A stretch of DNA of 64,000 bases from Salinactinospora qingdaonensis (GTDB lineage: Bacteria; Actinomycetota; Actinomycetes; Streptosporangiales; Streptosporangiaceae): NCBI RefSeq assembly GCF_039539445.1, contig NZ_BAABDD010000007.1, positions 216,339 to 280,338 of the forward strand. Direction: 5' to 3'. Shown here piece after piece: positions 1-9,196 of the stretch. The notes beneath the pieces were generated by a model that saw only the letters and a list, made by a program, of their open reading frames with translations, was not told where the DNA came from and searched no databases. Numbering within the stretch: the first letter of the stretch is position 1; every line of letters starts with the position of its first letter. A program made the translations under genes and the position numbers.

Positions 1-228
1 GCTCCGGCGTTTCAGGGGGCTACAGTCGCCACCGTCGAGCCCTCGCACCGGGAGCGCCCGCAGGCACGGCTGGGTGGCACCGTCAGGGCCGCCCCCGCGG
101 CGCTACCCGACACCCGACTACTAGGCTCAGACTTTTGTGAAGATCTACCGGAGTCGGGGAAGTGATCGGATGCCTCGCGTCGAGCTGCGAAACGACCGGC
201 CAGCCCTCCACCGGCGGGGGGAGGTGCG

Positions 229-1077
229 ATGACCGCCGCCGACGCGCCGACACCGACCCTGTACGCAGTCAGCGACCTGCACATTTCACACTCACAGAAC
301 CAGAGGTTCATGGATTGGCTGCGGCCGACCTCACCGCAGGACTGGCTGATCGTCGCCGGCGACGTCGCCGAAACCGTCGCCGATGTCCAATGGGCGCTGG
401 GTCTGCTCAGCGAGCGGTTCGCCACCGTGATCTGGACGCCGGGCAACCACGAGCTGTGGACCCACCCCAAGGACGACATCCAACTGCGCGGCGAGGAGCG
501 CTACCACCATCTGGTGAGCGTGTGCCGCAGCATGGGCGTGCTCACCCCCGAAGACCCCTACCCCATCTGGAAAGGCGAGGGCGGACCCGCCACGATCGCC
601 CCGCTGTTTGTGCTCTACGACTACACCTTCCGCACTGAGAGCGCCACCACTAAGGAGGAGTCGCTCTCCCAAGCCTACGCCGCCGGAGTGGTGTGCACCG
701 ACGAGCTCATGCTCCACCCCGACCCCCACCCCAGCCGTGACGCCTGGTGCCACGTCCGCATCGAGGAGACCCGGCGCCGCCTCGACGCCTGCGACCCCGC
801 CCTGCCCACCGTGCTGATCAACCACTATCCGCTGGTGCGCGACCCGACCCGTATCCTGCGCTACCCCGAGTTCGCCCAGTGGTGCGGCACCGAACTCACC
901 GCCGACTGGCACACCCGTTACCGGGCGCGCGCCGTCGTCTACGGCCACCTGCACATCCCCCGCACCACCTGGCACGATGGCGTGCCCTTCGAGGAGGTCT
1001 CCATCGGCTACCCGCGCGAGTGGCGCCGCCACGGCCACCCGCAGGGCCTGCTCCGCCCCATCCTGCCCGCCTCCTAG
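229..1077 (+). CDS. pptH: PptH-like metallophosphoesterase (phosphopantetheinyl hydrolase family)
   Basis: This is a 282-aa calcineurin-type metallophosphoesterase. The metal-binding motifs run in the expected order: DLHIS (residues 16-20), GDVAE (about 44-48), GNHE (about 72-75), NHYP and GHLH. Block by block it resembles mycobacterial Rv2795c/PptH as I remember it (DWLIVAGDVAE, PGNHELW, GGPATI, DAWCH, YGHLHIPRTTW, SVGYPREWRR-like end). PptH removes 4'-phosphopantetheine from acyl carrier proteins and opposes the transferase PptT. The ATG has a strong ribosome binding site (GGGGAGGTGCG). In mycobacteria pptH precedes pptT. Here the next gene is convergent lutC, so no pptT partner is present on the visible downstream side. 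The family call is firm; the PptH function is by similarity. Confidence 0.85.
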   Translation: MTAADAPTPTLYAVSDLHISHSQNQRFMDWLRPTSPQDWLIVAGDVAETVADVQWALGLLSERFATVIWTPGNHELWTHPKDDIQLRGEERYHHLVSVCRSMGVLTPEDPYPIWKGEGGPATIAPLFVLYDYTFRTESATTKEESLSQAYAAGVVCTDELMLHPDPHPSRDAWCHVRIEETRRRLDACDPALPTVLINHYPLVRDPTRILRYPEFAQWCGTELTADWHTRYRARAVVYGHLHIPRTTWHDGVPFEEVSIGYPREWRRHGHPQGLLRPILPAS

Positions 1078-1095
1078 GCACACGCCGCCACCCCG

Positions 1096-1141
1096 CCCCC
1101 GTGCCCCCGGGGAGACACGCCTCCCGCTGGGAGCACGGGGG
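1096..1141. terminator. Bidirectional terminator-like stem-loop between pptH and lutC
   Basis: CCCCCGTGC (1096-1104) pairs perfectly with GCACGGGGG (1133-1141), and a nested GGGAG/CTCCC stem lies inside. It fills the 70-bp gap between the convergent stops at 1077 and 1148. No T-tract is present, as is common in high-GC actinobacteria. Confidence 0.5.
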
Positions 1142-1147
1142 AGCGGG

Positions 1148-1804
1148 TCAACCGGCGCCGTCGACGAGCACCACCTCCAGCGTGCGCGGGCCGTGCACCC
1201 CCTCGACGCGGTCCAGTTCGATGTCGCTGGTGGCCGAGGGGCCGCTGATCCAGGTCAGCGGGCGCGACGCTTCGAGGCGAGCCAGCGCGTCGGCGACGTC
1301 GGCCACCACGCACGCGGTCGGCACGATACACAGGTGGTAGTCGGGCACCAGGCACAGCGCCCGCCGCCCCTGGGCGGGACCGGAGTCGAGCACGATCGTG
1401 CCGGTTTCGGCGATGGCCACGGCACACCCGGTGACCACCCCGGCCACGGCGTCGAGTTCAGCCACCCCCAACCGGGCCTCGGCGGTGTCGGCAACGGCGG
1501 TGATATCGGCTTGGGACAGCCACGCCTCGGGCAGGTCGGCCGGTACGGCCACGCGGCGCGCGCCACGTTCGGCCAGCGCCGCGGCGACCACGGCGGGCAC
1601 CTGCGTCGTGGTGGCGCGGCGCACGACCGCCCGATAGTCGACGAGCCGCTCGGCCAGCAGCCCCACCAGATCATCGGTGTGGTGGGCCCGCGCGTAGTCC
1701 CGCTGCACCGTCACATCCTCGGGTGCTTCACCGGCGGGCACGTCGGCCAGCGCCGCCCTGACCCGCTCCAGCACGCGCTCGCGCGACCCACGTGCTCGCT
1801 TCAC
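1148..1804 (-). CDS. lutC: LutC-type lactate utilization protein (LUD domain)
   Basis: This 218-aa protein is a single LUD domain, as in LutC/YkgG. LutABC is an iron-sulfur L-lactate dehydrogenase complex that oxidises L-lactate to pyruvate in the cytoplasm. Typical late segments are visible (IAETGTIVLDSG, CLVPDYHLCIV, TWISGPSATSDIEL). The GTG start overlaps the lutB stop (GTGA), so the two are translationally coupled. It is the last gene of the minus-strand rhamnose/lactate transcription unit. In this setting it most likely serves the lactate formed from lactaldehyde during rhamnose breakdown. Confidence 0.88.
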   Translation of the reverse strand: MKRARGSRERVLERVRAALADVPAGEAPEDVTVQRDYARAHHTDDLVGLLAERLVDYRAVVRRATTTQVPAVVAAALAERGARRVAVPADLPEAWLSQADITAVADTAEARLGVAELDAVAGVVTGCAVAIAETGTIVLDSGPAQGRRALCLVPDYHLCIVPTACVVADVADALARLEASRPLTWISGPSATSDIELDRVEGVHGPRTLEVVLVDGAG

Positions 1805-3228
1805 TGCTGTGCCTCCTGTTCACGGTCGCGCCACCAGTCCCGGAAGGAACGCTGAGGGATGGCGGGTAGGTCACGGGTGTCGGTCCAGGCCGCGCCCGGC
1901 CCGGGCAGCCGCCGCGGCACCAGGTTGCGGGCCCACCCCGCGGCCCGCTGCGCCCAAGAGAGCCGCCGGTGATCGCCCAGCACCCAACTGGCCATGGTCA
2001 TCGCCGCGCCCTCGGCGCGGTGCCCGCGGCCCGAAGCCACACGCTCCCGCAGGTGCACCAGCACCTCGGGGATATCGATCGCCACCGGGCACACCTCGTA
2101 GCAGGCCCCGCACAGCGACGAGGCGTACGGCAGCGACGCATCGACCGCGCTGCCGGTGCCCCGCAGTTGCGGGCTCAGAATCGCCCCGATAGGGCCGGGA
2201 TAGACCGAACCGTAGGCGTGCCCGCCGGCACGCTCGTAGACGGGGCAGATGTTGAGGCAGGCCGAGCAGCGGATACAGCGCAGCGCCTGTCGGCCCACCG
2301 TGTCGGCGAGCGTGTCGCTGCGGCCGTTGTCCAGCAACACCAGGTGGAACTCGCGCGGCCCGTCGCCTTCGGTCACCCCCGACCAGGTGGAGGTGTAGGG
2401 GTTGGCGCGCTCACCAGTGGAGGAGCGCGGCAGCAGTTGGAGGAACACCTCCAGGTCCTGCCAGGTGGGCACGATCTTCTCGATGCCCACCACCGAGATC
2501 AGCGTCTCGGGCAGGGTCAGGCACATCCGCCCGTTGCCCTCCGACTCCAGCACCACCATCGTGCCGGTATCGGCCACCGCGAAGTTGGCTCCCGAGACCG
2601 CGACCTTACTGCTGAGGAACTTCTCGCGCAGGTGAACGCGGGCAGCCTCGGCCAGGGCGGCGGGGTCGTCGCTGAGGTCCTCGGGGGCGGCCACCCCCCA
2701 CGCGCCCATATGGCGCCGGAAGATCTCACGGATTTCGGCGCGGTTGCGGTGGATGGCCGGCACCAGGATGTGGGACGGACGGTCATCGCTGAGCTGGACG
2801 ATCAGCTCGGCCAGGTCGGTCTCGTAGGCGGCGATGCCGGCCTGCTCCAGCGCCTGGTTCAGCTCGATCTCTTGAGTGGCCATCGATTTGACCTTGAGGA
2901 CCTCGTCTTCGCCGGTGGCGCGCACCAGCTCGGTGACGATGGCGTTGGCCTCGGCGGCGTCGGCGGCCCAGTGCACCTGCCCGCCGGCGGCGGTGACCGA
3001 CTCCTCCAGTTGCTCCAGGTAGCAGTCGAGGTGGCGCAGCGTGCGGTCCTTGATGGCTTTGCCCGCGGCGCGCAACTGCGACCAGTCGTCGAGTTCGCCC
3101 ACCGCGTCGGCGCGCTTGTCACGGATCGTGCGGGTGGCCTTGTGCAGGTTGTGGCGTAGCTGGGCGTCGCCGGTGGCCGACCGGGCCGCCTCGGGAAAGG
3201 CGGGCATGCCCACGAAGGTCGCGCTCAT
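1801..3228 (-). CDS. lutB: LutB-type iron-sulfur lactate utilization protein
   Basis: This is a 475-aa LutB/YkgF family protein of full length for the family. It has an N-terminal LUD region (about 60-300, with VSGANFAVADTGTMVVLESE split across the domain core) and a C-terminal ferredoxin-like region. The ferredoxin cysteines are C318, C321, C324 and C328 (CIRCSACLNICPVY) and C373, C376 and C380 (CGACYEVCP). It carries electrons in the LutABC lactate-oxidising complex. The ATG at 3228 follows a 195-bp gap after lutA, and the stop overlaps the lutC start. The gap to lutA shows no other gene. Confidence 0.9.
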   Translation of the reverse strand: MSATFVGMPAFPEAARSATGDAQLRHNLHKATRTIRDKRADAVGELDDWSQLRAAGKAIKDRTLRHLDCYLEQLEESVTAAGGQVHWAADAAEANAIVTELVRATGEDEVLKVKSMATQEIELNQALEQAGIAAYETDLAELIVQLSDDRPSHILVPAIHRNRAEIREIFRRHMGAWGVAAPEDLSDDPAALAEAARVHLREKFLSSKVAVSGANFAVADTGTMVVLESEGNGRMCLTLPETLISVVGIEKIVPTWQDLEVFLQLLPRSSTGERANPYTSTWSGVTEGDGPREFHLVLLDNGRSDTLADTVGRQALRCIRCSACLNICPVYERAGGHAYGSVYPGPIGAILSPQLRGTGSAVDASLPYASSLCGACYEVCPVAIDIPEVLVHLRERVASGRGHRAEGAAMTMASWVLGDHRRLSWAQRAAGWARNLVPRRLPGPGAAWTDTRDLPAIPQRSFRDWWRDREQEAQQ

Positions 3229-3423
3229 CGATGTCGCGGCGTGGTTACCCCGGCCTGCCGGCGGGGCACGGTGCGCCGCTATCCTCCTTTCGCGAAGTTG
3301 TCATCGCGGCTGCGAGCGCGCGCCGCGGGGGCAAACACCACGGCCGTCCCCGCGTGCGGGGCGGTCCGGCCGCCGGTGCTGCCAAGGGTGCGCTGCGGTC
3401 TGGCGCCCTCGAACCCGAACACC

Positions 3424-4164
3424 TCAAATGGTCACCGGTTCCTCTTCGGTTGAAGCCAGGATCTCGGCCAGGTGCATCACGCGCACCCCCGCCCGCTGGC
3501 GCCCCAGCATGCCCCCGATGTGCATCAGGCACGAGTTGTCCACCGCGCACAGCACTTCGGCTCCGGTCGCGGCGACGTGGCGGGCCTTGTCGGAGCCCAT
3601 GGCGGTGGAGACCTCCGCGTTCTTGAGAGCGAACGTGCCGCCGAAGCCGCAACACTCGCTGGCCTCGGACAGCTCGACCAGCTCCAGCCCGCGTACGTGG
3701 CGCAGCAGGTGGATGGGCCGCTCACCCAGCCCCAGCAGCCGCAGTCCGTGGCAGGTGGGGTGGTAGGTCACCCGGTGGGGGAAGTAGGCCCCCACGTCGC
3801 TGACGCCGAGCACGTCCACCAGCAGCTCCGAAAGGTCATAGACCCGCGGGTGAAGCCGCTGCACCGCCGTGGCCAGCGGGCTGTCCGGTGCGCCCAGCCG
3901 CGGGTAGTTGTCGCGGATCATCCCCGCGCACGAGCCGGACGGGACGAGCACCGCGTCGGCGTCGGCGAAAGTCTCGACGAAGCGCACCGCCAGCCGCTGG
4001 GCGTCCTCGCGGTAGCCGGTGTTGTAGTGCATCTGCCCGCAGCACGTCTGGGCCCGAGGGAACACCACCTCGTGGCCCAATCGCTCCAGCAGCCGCACCA
4101 CGGCCTTGCCCGTCTCGGGAAACAGCGTGTCGTTGACGCAGGTGACGAACAACGCGATCCGCAT
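3424..4164 (-). CDS. lutA: LutA-type (Fe-S)-binding lactate utilization protein
   Basis: This 246-aa protein starts at the ATG at 4164 (MRIALFVTCVNDTLFP), which is preceded by GAGGGAG. It carries two cysteine-rich CCG domains: QTCCGQMHYNTG in the first half and SECCGFGGTF in the second. These are diagnostic of LutA/GlcF-like heterodisulfide-reductase-type subunits. It forms the third part of the LutABC L-lactate oxidase system. Only 8 bp separate its start from the end of the rhamnulokinase gene, so it is clearly in the rhamnose operon. An upstream in-frame extension to 4242 would run into that kinase gene and is unlikely. Confidence 0.9.
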   Translation of the reverse strand: MRIALFVTCVNDTLFPETGKAVVRLLERLGHEVVFPRAQTCCGQMHYNTGYREDAQRLAVRFVETFADADAVLVPSGSCAGMIRDNYPRLGAPDSPLATAVQRLHPRVYDLSELLVDVLGVSDVGAYFPHRVTYHPTCHGLRLLGLGERPIHLLRHVRGLELVELSEASECCGFGGTFALKNAEVSTAMGSDKARHVAATGAEVLCAVDNSCLMHIGGMLGRQRAGVRVMHLAEILASTEEEPVTI

Positions 4165-4172
4165 AGGCTCCC

Positions 4173-5621
4173 TCACTCCAGGCCGATACGCCGCGCGGCG
4201 CTGTCCCAGGCCCCACGGTCGCCGTGGGGCTCGTAGCGGCACAGGTTATGGGTCTCGTGCACGAGCCGGCGCAGCGGCGCGAGGTCGTCGGCCACCCCGT
4301 GGGCTTGCGCCTGCACCAACATATTTCCCACAGCGGTGGCCTCAACCGGACCCGCCACCACGGGCAGCCCCAGCGCGTCGGCGGTCCACTGGCACAGCAG
4401 CGCGTTGCGGGCACCCCCGCCCACCAGGTGCACGGTGCGCACCGAGCGGTCGGCGATCGCGGCGGCGCGGCGCAGCGCGTCGCGGTGGCCCAGTGCCAGG
4501 CTCTCCAACACGCACCGCACCAGCGCCGCCCGGTCGGCGGGAACGGGCTGGTCGGTTTCCCGACAGTAGGCGGCGATACGGTCGGGCATGTCGCCCGGCG
4601 GCAAAAACCGAGGGTCGCTGGGGTCGACCAGCGAGACGAACGGCGGGGCTTTGGCGGCCTCCTCCAGCAGGCCGGGCAGCTCCGCACTGCCCAGCCCCCA
4701 TGTGCGCATGCTCTCCTGGAGCAGCCACAGCCCCATAATGTTGCGCAGGAACCGGGTGGTGCCGTCGACGCCCAGCTCGTTGGTGAAGTTGGCCGCGCGC
4801 GCATCCTCACTGGTCACCGGCTGTGGCAGTTCCAGCCCCGCCAGCGACCAGGTGCCGCACGAGACATAGCCGAACTCGCCGTCGACAGCGGGCACCCCGG
4901 CCACGGCCGAGGCGGTGTCGTGGGAGGCCACAGCGGTCACGCTGGTGTGCTCCAGGCCGGTGGCCCGGGCCACCTCCGGTCGTGGCCGCCCGATCACCGC
5001 GCCGGGCCGGCGCAGCGCGGGCAGCAGGTCGGGGTTGAGCCCCACGGCGGCGGCCACCTGCGGTGACCACTGGCGCGTGGTGACGTCGAGCAGCCCGGTC
5101 GTGGAGGCGTTGGTGACCTCGGCGCCGACGTTACCGGTCAGCCAATAGCCCAACAGGTCGGGGATGAGCAGCAGCGTCGCGGCGCCCTCCAGGGCAACAC
5201 TGCCGCGCGCCGCCGCCACCTGGAACATCGTGTTGAACGGCTGGAACTGCAACCCGTTGGCCCGGTACAGTTCTGCCGCTCCGTACTCGGCCACCACGGT
5301 GGCGGCCACGGTCTCGGTACGGTCGTCGCGGTAGTGGTGGGGCAGGCCCAGCAGCGCGCCGCCGGCGTCGAGCAGACCGTAGTCCACCGCCCAGGCGTCG
5401 ATCCCCACACTCGTGGGACCGTGGGAGGCGGCCATGGCCAGCCCGCGCAGGATCTCCTGGTAGATGGCGGCGATGTTCCAGTGCAGCCCGCTGGGCAGTC
5501 GCACGGGGTCGTTGGCGAACCGGTGGACTTCGGTCAGTCGCAGTTCATCGCGCCCCACTCGGCCGACGAGGACACGTCCACTGGAGGCGCCGAGGTCGAC
5601 CGCTGTCAGGGTTTGCGGCAA
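4173..5621 (-). CDS. rhaB: L-rhamnulokinase
   Basis: This is a FGGY-family sugar kinase that phosphorylates L-rhamnulose to L-rhamnulose 1-phosphate. The start is taken as TTG at 5621, giving LPQTLTAVDLGASSGRV (482 aa). GAGGTG lies about 4 nt upstream, and the start places the phosphate-binding DLGASSGR motif near the N-terminus as in RhaB. Further family segments are LHWNIAAIYQEI, GIDAWAVDYGLLD, SHDTASAVAGVP and HLVGGGARNALLCQ. A longer reading frame from 5732 adds 37 low-complexity residues and would leave almost no gap to rhaD. It sits between rhaD (aldolase) and lutA. Confidence 0.92.
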   Translation of the reverse strand: MPQTLTAVDLGASSGRVLVGRVGRDELRLTEVHRFANDPVRLPSGLHWNIAAIYQEILRGLAMAASHGPTSVGIDAWAVDYGLLDAGGALLGLPHHYRDDRTETVAATVVAEYGAAELYRANGLQFQPFNTMFQVAAARGSVALEGAATLLLIPDLLGYWLTGNVGAEVTNASTTGLLDVTTRQWSPQVAAAVGLNPDLLPALRRPGAVIGRPRPEVARATGLEHTSVTAVASHDTASAVAGVPAVDGEFGYVSCGTWSLAGLELPQPVTSEDARAANFTNELGVDGTTRFLRNIMGLWLLQESMRTWGLGSAELPGLLEEAAKAPPFVSLVDPSDPRFLPPGDMPDRIAAYCRETDQPVPADRAALVRCVLESLALGHRDALRRAAAIADRSVRTVHLVGGGARNALLCQWTADALGLPVVAGPVEATAVGNMLVQAQAHGVADDLAPLRRLVHETHNLCRYEPHGDRGAWDSAARRIGLE

Positions 5622-5706
5622 AGCGCACCTCGAAAGAGCAGGCGGACCCGACCGGGCGGCGACCCGGCCGGGTCCGGGAACGTCACAAGGGTCACTGGCG
5701 ATACGC

Positions 5707-7758
5707 CTAGCGCAGGAAGGCCGCGGCGACACCGGCGTCCACGGGAACGTGCAGCCCGGTGGTGTGGCTCAACTCCCCGCTGGTCAGCGCGAACACCGCG
5801 TTGGCCACGTTCTCGGGCAGCACTTCGCGCTTGAGTAGCGTGCGTTGAGCGTAGAACTCGCCGAGCTTCTCCTCGGGCACGCCGTAGACCGCGGCGCGCT
5901 GGGCGCCCCACCCGCCGGCGAAGATCCCCGAACCGCGCACCACCCCATCGGGGTTGACGCCGTTGACGCGGATGCGGTGCTCGCCCAGTTCGGCGGCCAA
6001 CAGTCGCACTTGGTGGGCCTGGTCGGCCTTGGCCGAACCGTAGGCGATGTTGTTCGGTCCGGCGAACACGCCGTTCTTGCTGGCGATGTAGACGATGTCG
6101 CCGCCCATGTCCTGCTCGACGAGGATGCGGGCGGCCTCGCGCGCCACCAGAAACGAGCCGCGCGCCATAACGCCGTGCTGGATGTCCCAGTCGGCTTCGG
6201 TGGTCTCCAGCAACGGCTTGGAGATCGACAGGCCGGCGTTGTTGACCACCAGGTCCACGCCGCCGAAGGCCAGCACGGTCTCCCGCAGCGCCGCGGCCAC
6301 CGCGTCGGGGTCGGTGACGTCGACGGTGACCGGCACCGCCACGTCGCTGGTGCCGATCTCAGCGGCGACCTCGCCGGCGGCGGCCCCGTCGCGGTCGGCC
6401 ACGGCCACACACGCCCCCTCGGCGGCCAGCCGGTGGGCGATGGCGCGCCCGATACCCGAGCCGCCGCCGGTGACCAGCGCCACCCGCGTGGCCAGCGGCT
6501 TGGGCGCCGGCATGCGCCGCAGCTTGGCCTCTTCCAGTTCCCAGTACTCGATCCGGAACTTCTCGGCCTCGTCGATGGGGGCGTAGCGGGAGATCGTCTC
6601 GGCGCCGCGCATCACGTTGATGGCGTTGACGTAGAACTCGCCGGCCACCCGCGCGGTCTGTTTGTCCTTGCCGAAGGAGAACATTCCCACCCCCGGCACC
6701 AGCACGATCGCGGGGTCGGCGCCGCGCATGGGCGGGGAGTCGGCGTCGGCGTGGCGCTCGTAGTAGGCGCGGTAGTCCTCGCGGTAGGCCGCGTGCAGCT
6801 CCTTGAGCCGCGCGATGGCCTCCTCCACCGGGGCGTGCGGGCTCACGTCGAGCACCAGCGGGCGCACCTTCGTGCGCAGGAAGTGGTCGGGGCAGGAGGT
6901 GCCCAGCGCAGCCAGGCGCGGGTGCTCGGAGCGGGAGACGAAGTCCAGCACCGCCTCGGAGTCGGTGTAGTGGCCCACCTGTGGCCGGTCGGTCGAGGCC
7001 AGCCCCCGCACCACCGGCAGCAGCGCGGCGGCTCGGGCGCGGCGCTGCTCCTCGGGCAGCGCGGCGTAGCCGTCGATGACCTCACCGAAGGGGTGGGAGC
7101 TGGGAGTGGCGCGTTCGTCGATGAAGCGTTCGGCCGAACGGATGATCTCCAGCGAGTTGGCTTCGCACTCCTCACTGGTGGCACCCCAGGCGGTGATGCC
7201 GTGCCCGCCCAGCACCACGCCGATCGCCTGCGGGTTGTCGCGTTTGATCGCGGCGATGTCCAGCCCCAACTGGAAGCCGGGCCGCCGCCACGGCACCCAG
7301 GCGACACGGTCGCCGAAGCACTCCGCCGTCAGCTTCTCGCCCTCGGCCGCGCACGCCAGCGCGATCCCGGAGTCGGGGTGCAGGTGGTCAACGTGGTCGG
7401 CCTCGACCAGCCCGTGCATAGCGGTATCGATGGAGGGGGCGGCACCGCCCTTGCCGTGGGCGCAGTAGTCGAAAGCCGCCACCATCTCGTCCTCGCGCTC
7501 GATACCGGGGTAGACCCCCGGCAGCGCGCGCATCCGGTCCAGGCGTAGCACCGCCAGCCCGGACTCTTGAAGCGTTCCCAGGTCACCCCCGGAACCCTTC
7601 ACCCACATCAGCTCGACCGACTCGCCCGTGACCGGGTCGGTGGCCTCACCTTTGGCGGAGGCGTTACCTCCGGCGTAGTTCGTGTTGCGCGAATCCGAGC
7701 CCAGCCGGTGTGAGCGCTGTAGCAGCGCCGACACCGCAGGGTGCGTCTGCTCGGCCAT
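5707..7758 (-). CDS. rhaD: Bifunctional rhamnulose-1-phosphate aldolase / short-chain dehydrogenase
   Basis: This 683-aa fusion has two parts. Residues 1 to about 420 are a class II aldolase domain (LHPDSGIALACAAEGE, GGHGITAWG) that cleaves rhamnulose 1-phosphate to DHAP and L-lactaldehyde. Residues about 430-683 are a Rossmann short-chain dehydrogenase with TGGGSGIG for NAD binding, NNAG, and the YGSAK form of YxxxK. The same architecture occurs in Bacillus YuxG/RhaEW, where the second domain oxidises lactaldehyde to lactate. Fusion of aldolase to lactaldehyde dehydrogenase, followed by lutABC, gives a full route to pyruvate. The start is the ATG at 7758 and the length is typical. Confidence 0.93.
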   Translation of the reverse strand: MAEQTHPAVSALLQRSHRLGSDSRNTNYAGGNASAKGEATDPVTGESVELMWVKGSGGDLGTLQESGLAVLRLDRMRALPGVYPGIEREDEMVAAFDYCAHGKGGAAPSIDTAMHGLVEADHVDHLHPDSGIALACAAEGEKLTAECFGDRVAWVPWRRPGFQLGLDIAAIKRDNPQAIGVVLGGHGITAWGATSEECEANSLEIIRSAERFIDERATPSSHPFGEVIDGYAALPEEQRRARAAALLPVVRGLASTDRPQVGHYTDSEAVLDFVSRSEHPRLAALGTSCPDHFLRTKVRPLVLDVSPHAPVEEAIARLKELHAAYREDYRAYYERHADADSPPMRGADPAIVLVPGVGMFSFGKDKQTARVAGEFYVNAINVMRGAETISRYAPIDEAEKFRIEYWELEEAKLRRMPAPKPLATRVALVTGGGSGIGRAIAHRLAAEGACVAVADRDGAAAGEVAAEIGTSDVAVPVTVDVTDPDAVAAALRETVLAFGGVDLVVNNAGLSISKPLLETTEADWDIQHGVMARGSFLVAREAARILVEQDMGGDIVYIASKNGVFAGPNNIAYGSAKADQAHQVRLLAAELGEHRIRVNGVNPDGVVRGSGIFAGGWGAQRAAVYGVPEEKLGEFYAQRTLLKREVLPENVANAVFALTSGELSHTTGLHVPVDAGVAAAFLR

Positions 7759-7823
7759 GGTCTCTTTTCCCTCAAAGACGGTGGTGGTCGGTTCTGGTTG
7801 CGCCGCGGCGGCCGGGCGCCGGG

Positions 7824-8990
7824 TCAGGCTCCCCAGCCGGCCTGCTCACCACCGACCCGGTCGGCGGCGATCTTTTCGGCGTACCCCGAGGCGGCAAAAG
7901 CCGCCATGGGGTCGGCGTCCAGGCCCTGCTGTTCGCGCAACTGCGCCAGCATCGGCCGCACGTCGGTGTTGTAGGCGTCCATCAAGACGGCGTTGGCGCC
8001 CAGCACGTCCCCGGCGCGCTGGGCCTGCTCCAGCGCCTCGGTGTCGACCAGCAGCGCCTTGGCGGTGGCCTCCTGGGCATTGAGCACCGAACGGATCTGG
8101 CCGGGGATTTTGGGCTCGATGTTGTGGCACTGGTCGAGCATGAAGGCGATGCCGGCCTCGGGGGCGTAGCCGCCGCCGCGCACCACCTCGTACATGATCC
8201 GGAACAGTTGGAAGGGGTCGGCGGCCCCCACCATGAGGTCGTCGTCGGCGTAGAAGCGCGAATTGAAGTCGAAGCCGCCCAGCTTGTTCTCGCGCAGCAG
8301 GAAGGCGACGATGAATTCGATGTTGGTGCCGGGGGCGTGGTGGCCGGTGTCGACCACCACCTGGGCCTTGTCGCCCAGCTTCAGGCAGTGGGCGTAGGCG
8401 GTCCCCCAGTCGGGCACGTCGGTGGTGTAGAAAGCCGGCTCGAACAGCTTGTACTCCAGCAGCATGCGCTGGTTGGGTCCCAGACGCTCGTAGACAGCCG
8501 CCAGTGCCTCGGCCAGCCGGTCCTGGCGGGCGCGGATGTCGTCTTGGCCGGGGTAGTTGGTGCCGTCGGCGAACCACAGCTTGAGGTCGCGCGAACCGGT
8601 GGCGTCCATGATGTCGACGCATTCGAGCAGGTGGTCCAGCGCCTTGCGCCGCACCCGCGGGTCGGGGTTGGTGACGCTGCCCAGCTTGTAGTCGTTGTCC
8701 TGGAAGACGTTGGAGTTGATCGTGCCCAGCCGCACGCCCAGGTGGCGGGCGTAGTCGGCCAGTTGGGCGTAGTCGTCCACGGTGTCCCAGGGAATGTGCA
8801 GCGCCACGCTGGGGGCGATGCCGGTGTAGCGGTGCACTTGGGCGGCGTCGGCGATCTTCTCCTGCGGGGTGCGGGGCACTCCGGCCTGGGGGAAGACCTT
8901 GAACCGGGTTCCGCTGTTGCCGAACGCCCACGACGGCAGTTCGATGGCTTGCCCTCGCAGCGCGGATGTGACGGCTTCGGAGGCGGTCAT
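7824..8990 (-). CDS. rhaI: L-rhamnose isomerase (RhaI type)
   Basis: This 388-aa xylose-isomerase-like TIM barrel belongs to the Pseudomonas stutzeri type of L-rhamnose isomerase, distinct from E. coli RhaA. It converts L-rhamnose to L-rhamnulose. The metal-site segments LEYKLFEP, DTGHHAPGTN and GGFDFNSR are present. It is the first gene of the catabolic transcription unit rhaI-rhaD-rhaB-lutABC. A LacI-type operator centred at about 9036 lies just upstream of its start (ATG at 8990, with AGGAG about 10 nt before it). Confidence 0.92.
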   Translation of the reverse strand: MTASEAVTSALRGQAIELPSWAFGNSGTRFKVFPQAGVPRTPQEKIADAAQVHRYTGIAPSVALHIPWDTVDDYAQLADYARHLGVRLGTINSNVFQDNDYKLGSVTNPDPRVRRKALDHLLECVDIMDATGSRDLKLWFADGTNYPGQDDIRARQDRLAEALAAVYERLGPNQRMLLEYKLFEPAFYTTDVPDWGTAYAHCLKLGDKAQVVVDTGHHAPGTNIEFIVAFLLRENKLGGFDFNSRFYADDDLMVGAADPFQLFRIMYEVVRGGGYAPEAGIAFMLDQCHNIEPKIPGQIRSVLNAQEATAKALLVDTEALEQAQRAGDVLGANAVLMDAYNTDVRPMLAQLREQQGLDADPMAAFAASGYAEKIAADRVGGEQAGWGA

Positions 8991-9029
8991 GTCGGGAGGC
9001 TCCTGCTCATCTCAGTCAACACATAGCCA

Positions 9030-9043
9030 TTATAACGTTTCAA
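9030..9043. promoter_or_regulatory. LacI-type operator in the rhaI promoter
   Basis: TTATAACGTTTCAA, centred on ACGT at 9035-9038, lies 40 bp upstream of rhaI. Its right half is identical to the site in front of the rhaR-like gene (14523-14536). The AT-rich flank looks like a promoter. It probably binds the rhamnose LacI regulator. Confidence 0.6.
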
Positions 9044-9196
9044 AAGTGGCGCCACGGAGTGATAGTTCGTTGGGGTTCCCCATCCTATGGCTTCGTTGCG
9101 GTTCCTCTCCTATAAATGGTAAGGGCTTTCCCGAGAAAAAAGATGAATCGTTTTCCTGTGAGGTGGGAAGCAGTGCGTACCCCCGGGGCGCAGCGC

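Noticed and set aside
12..479. Open frame on the minus strand opposite the start of pptH
   Set aside because: It overlaps the well-supported metallophosphoesterase antisense, and has no ribosome binding site or domain.
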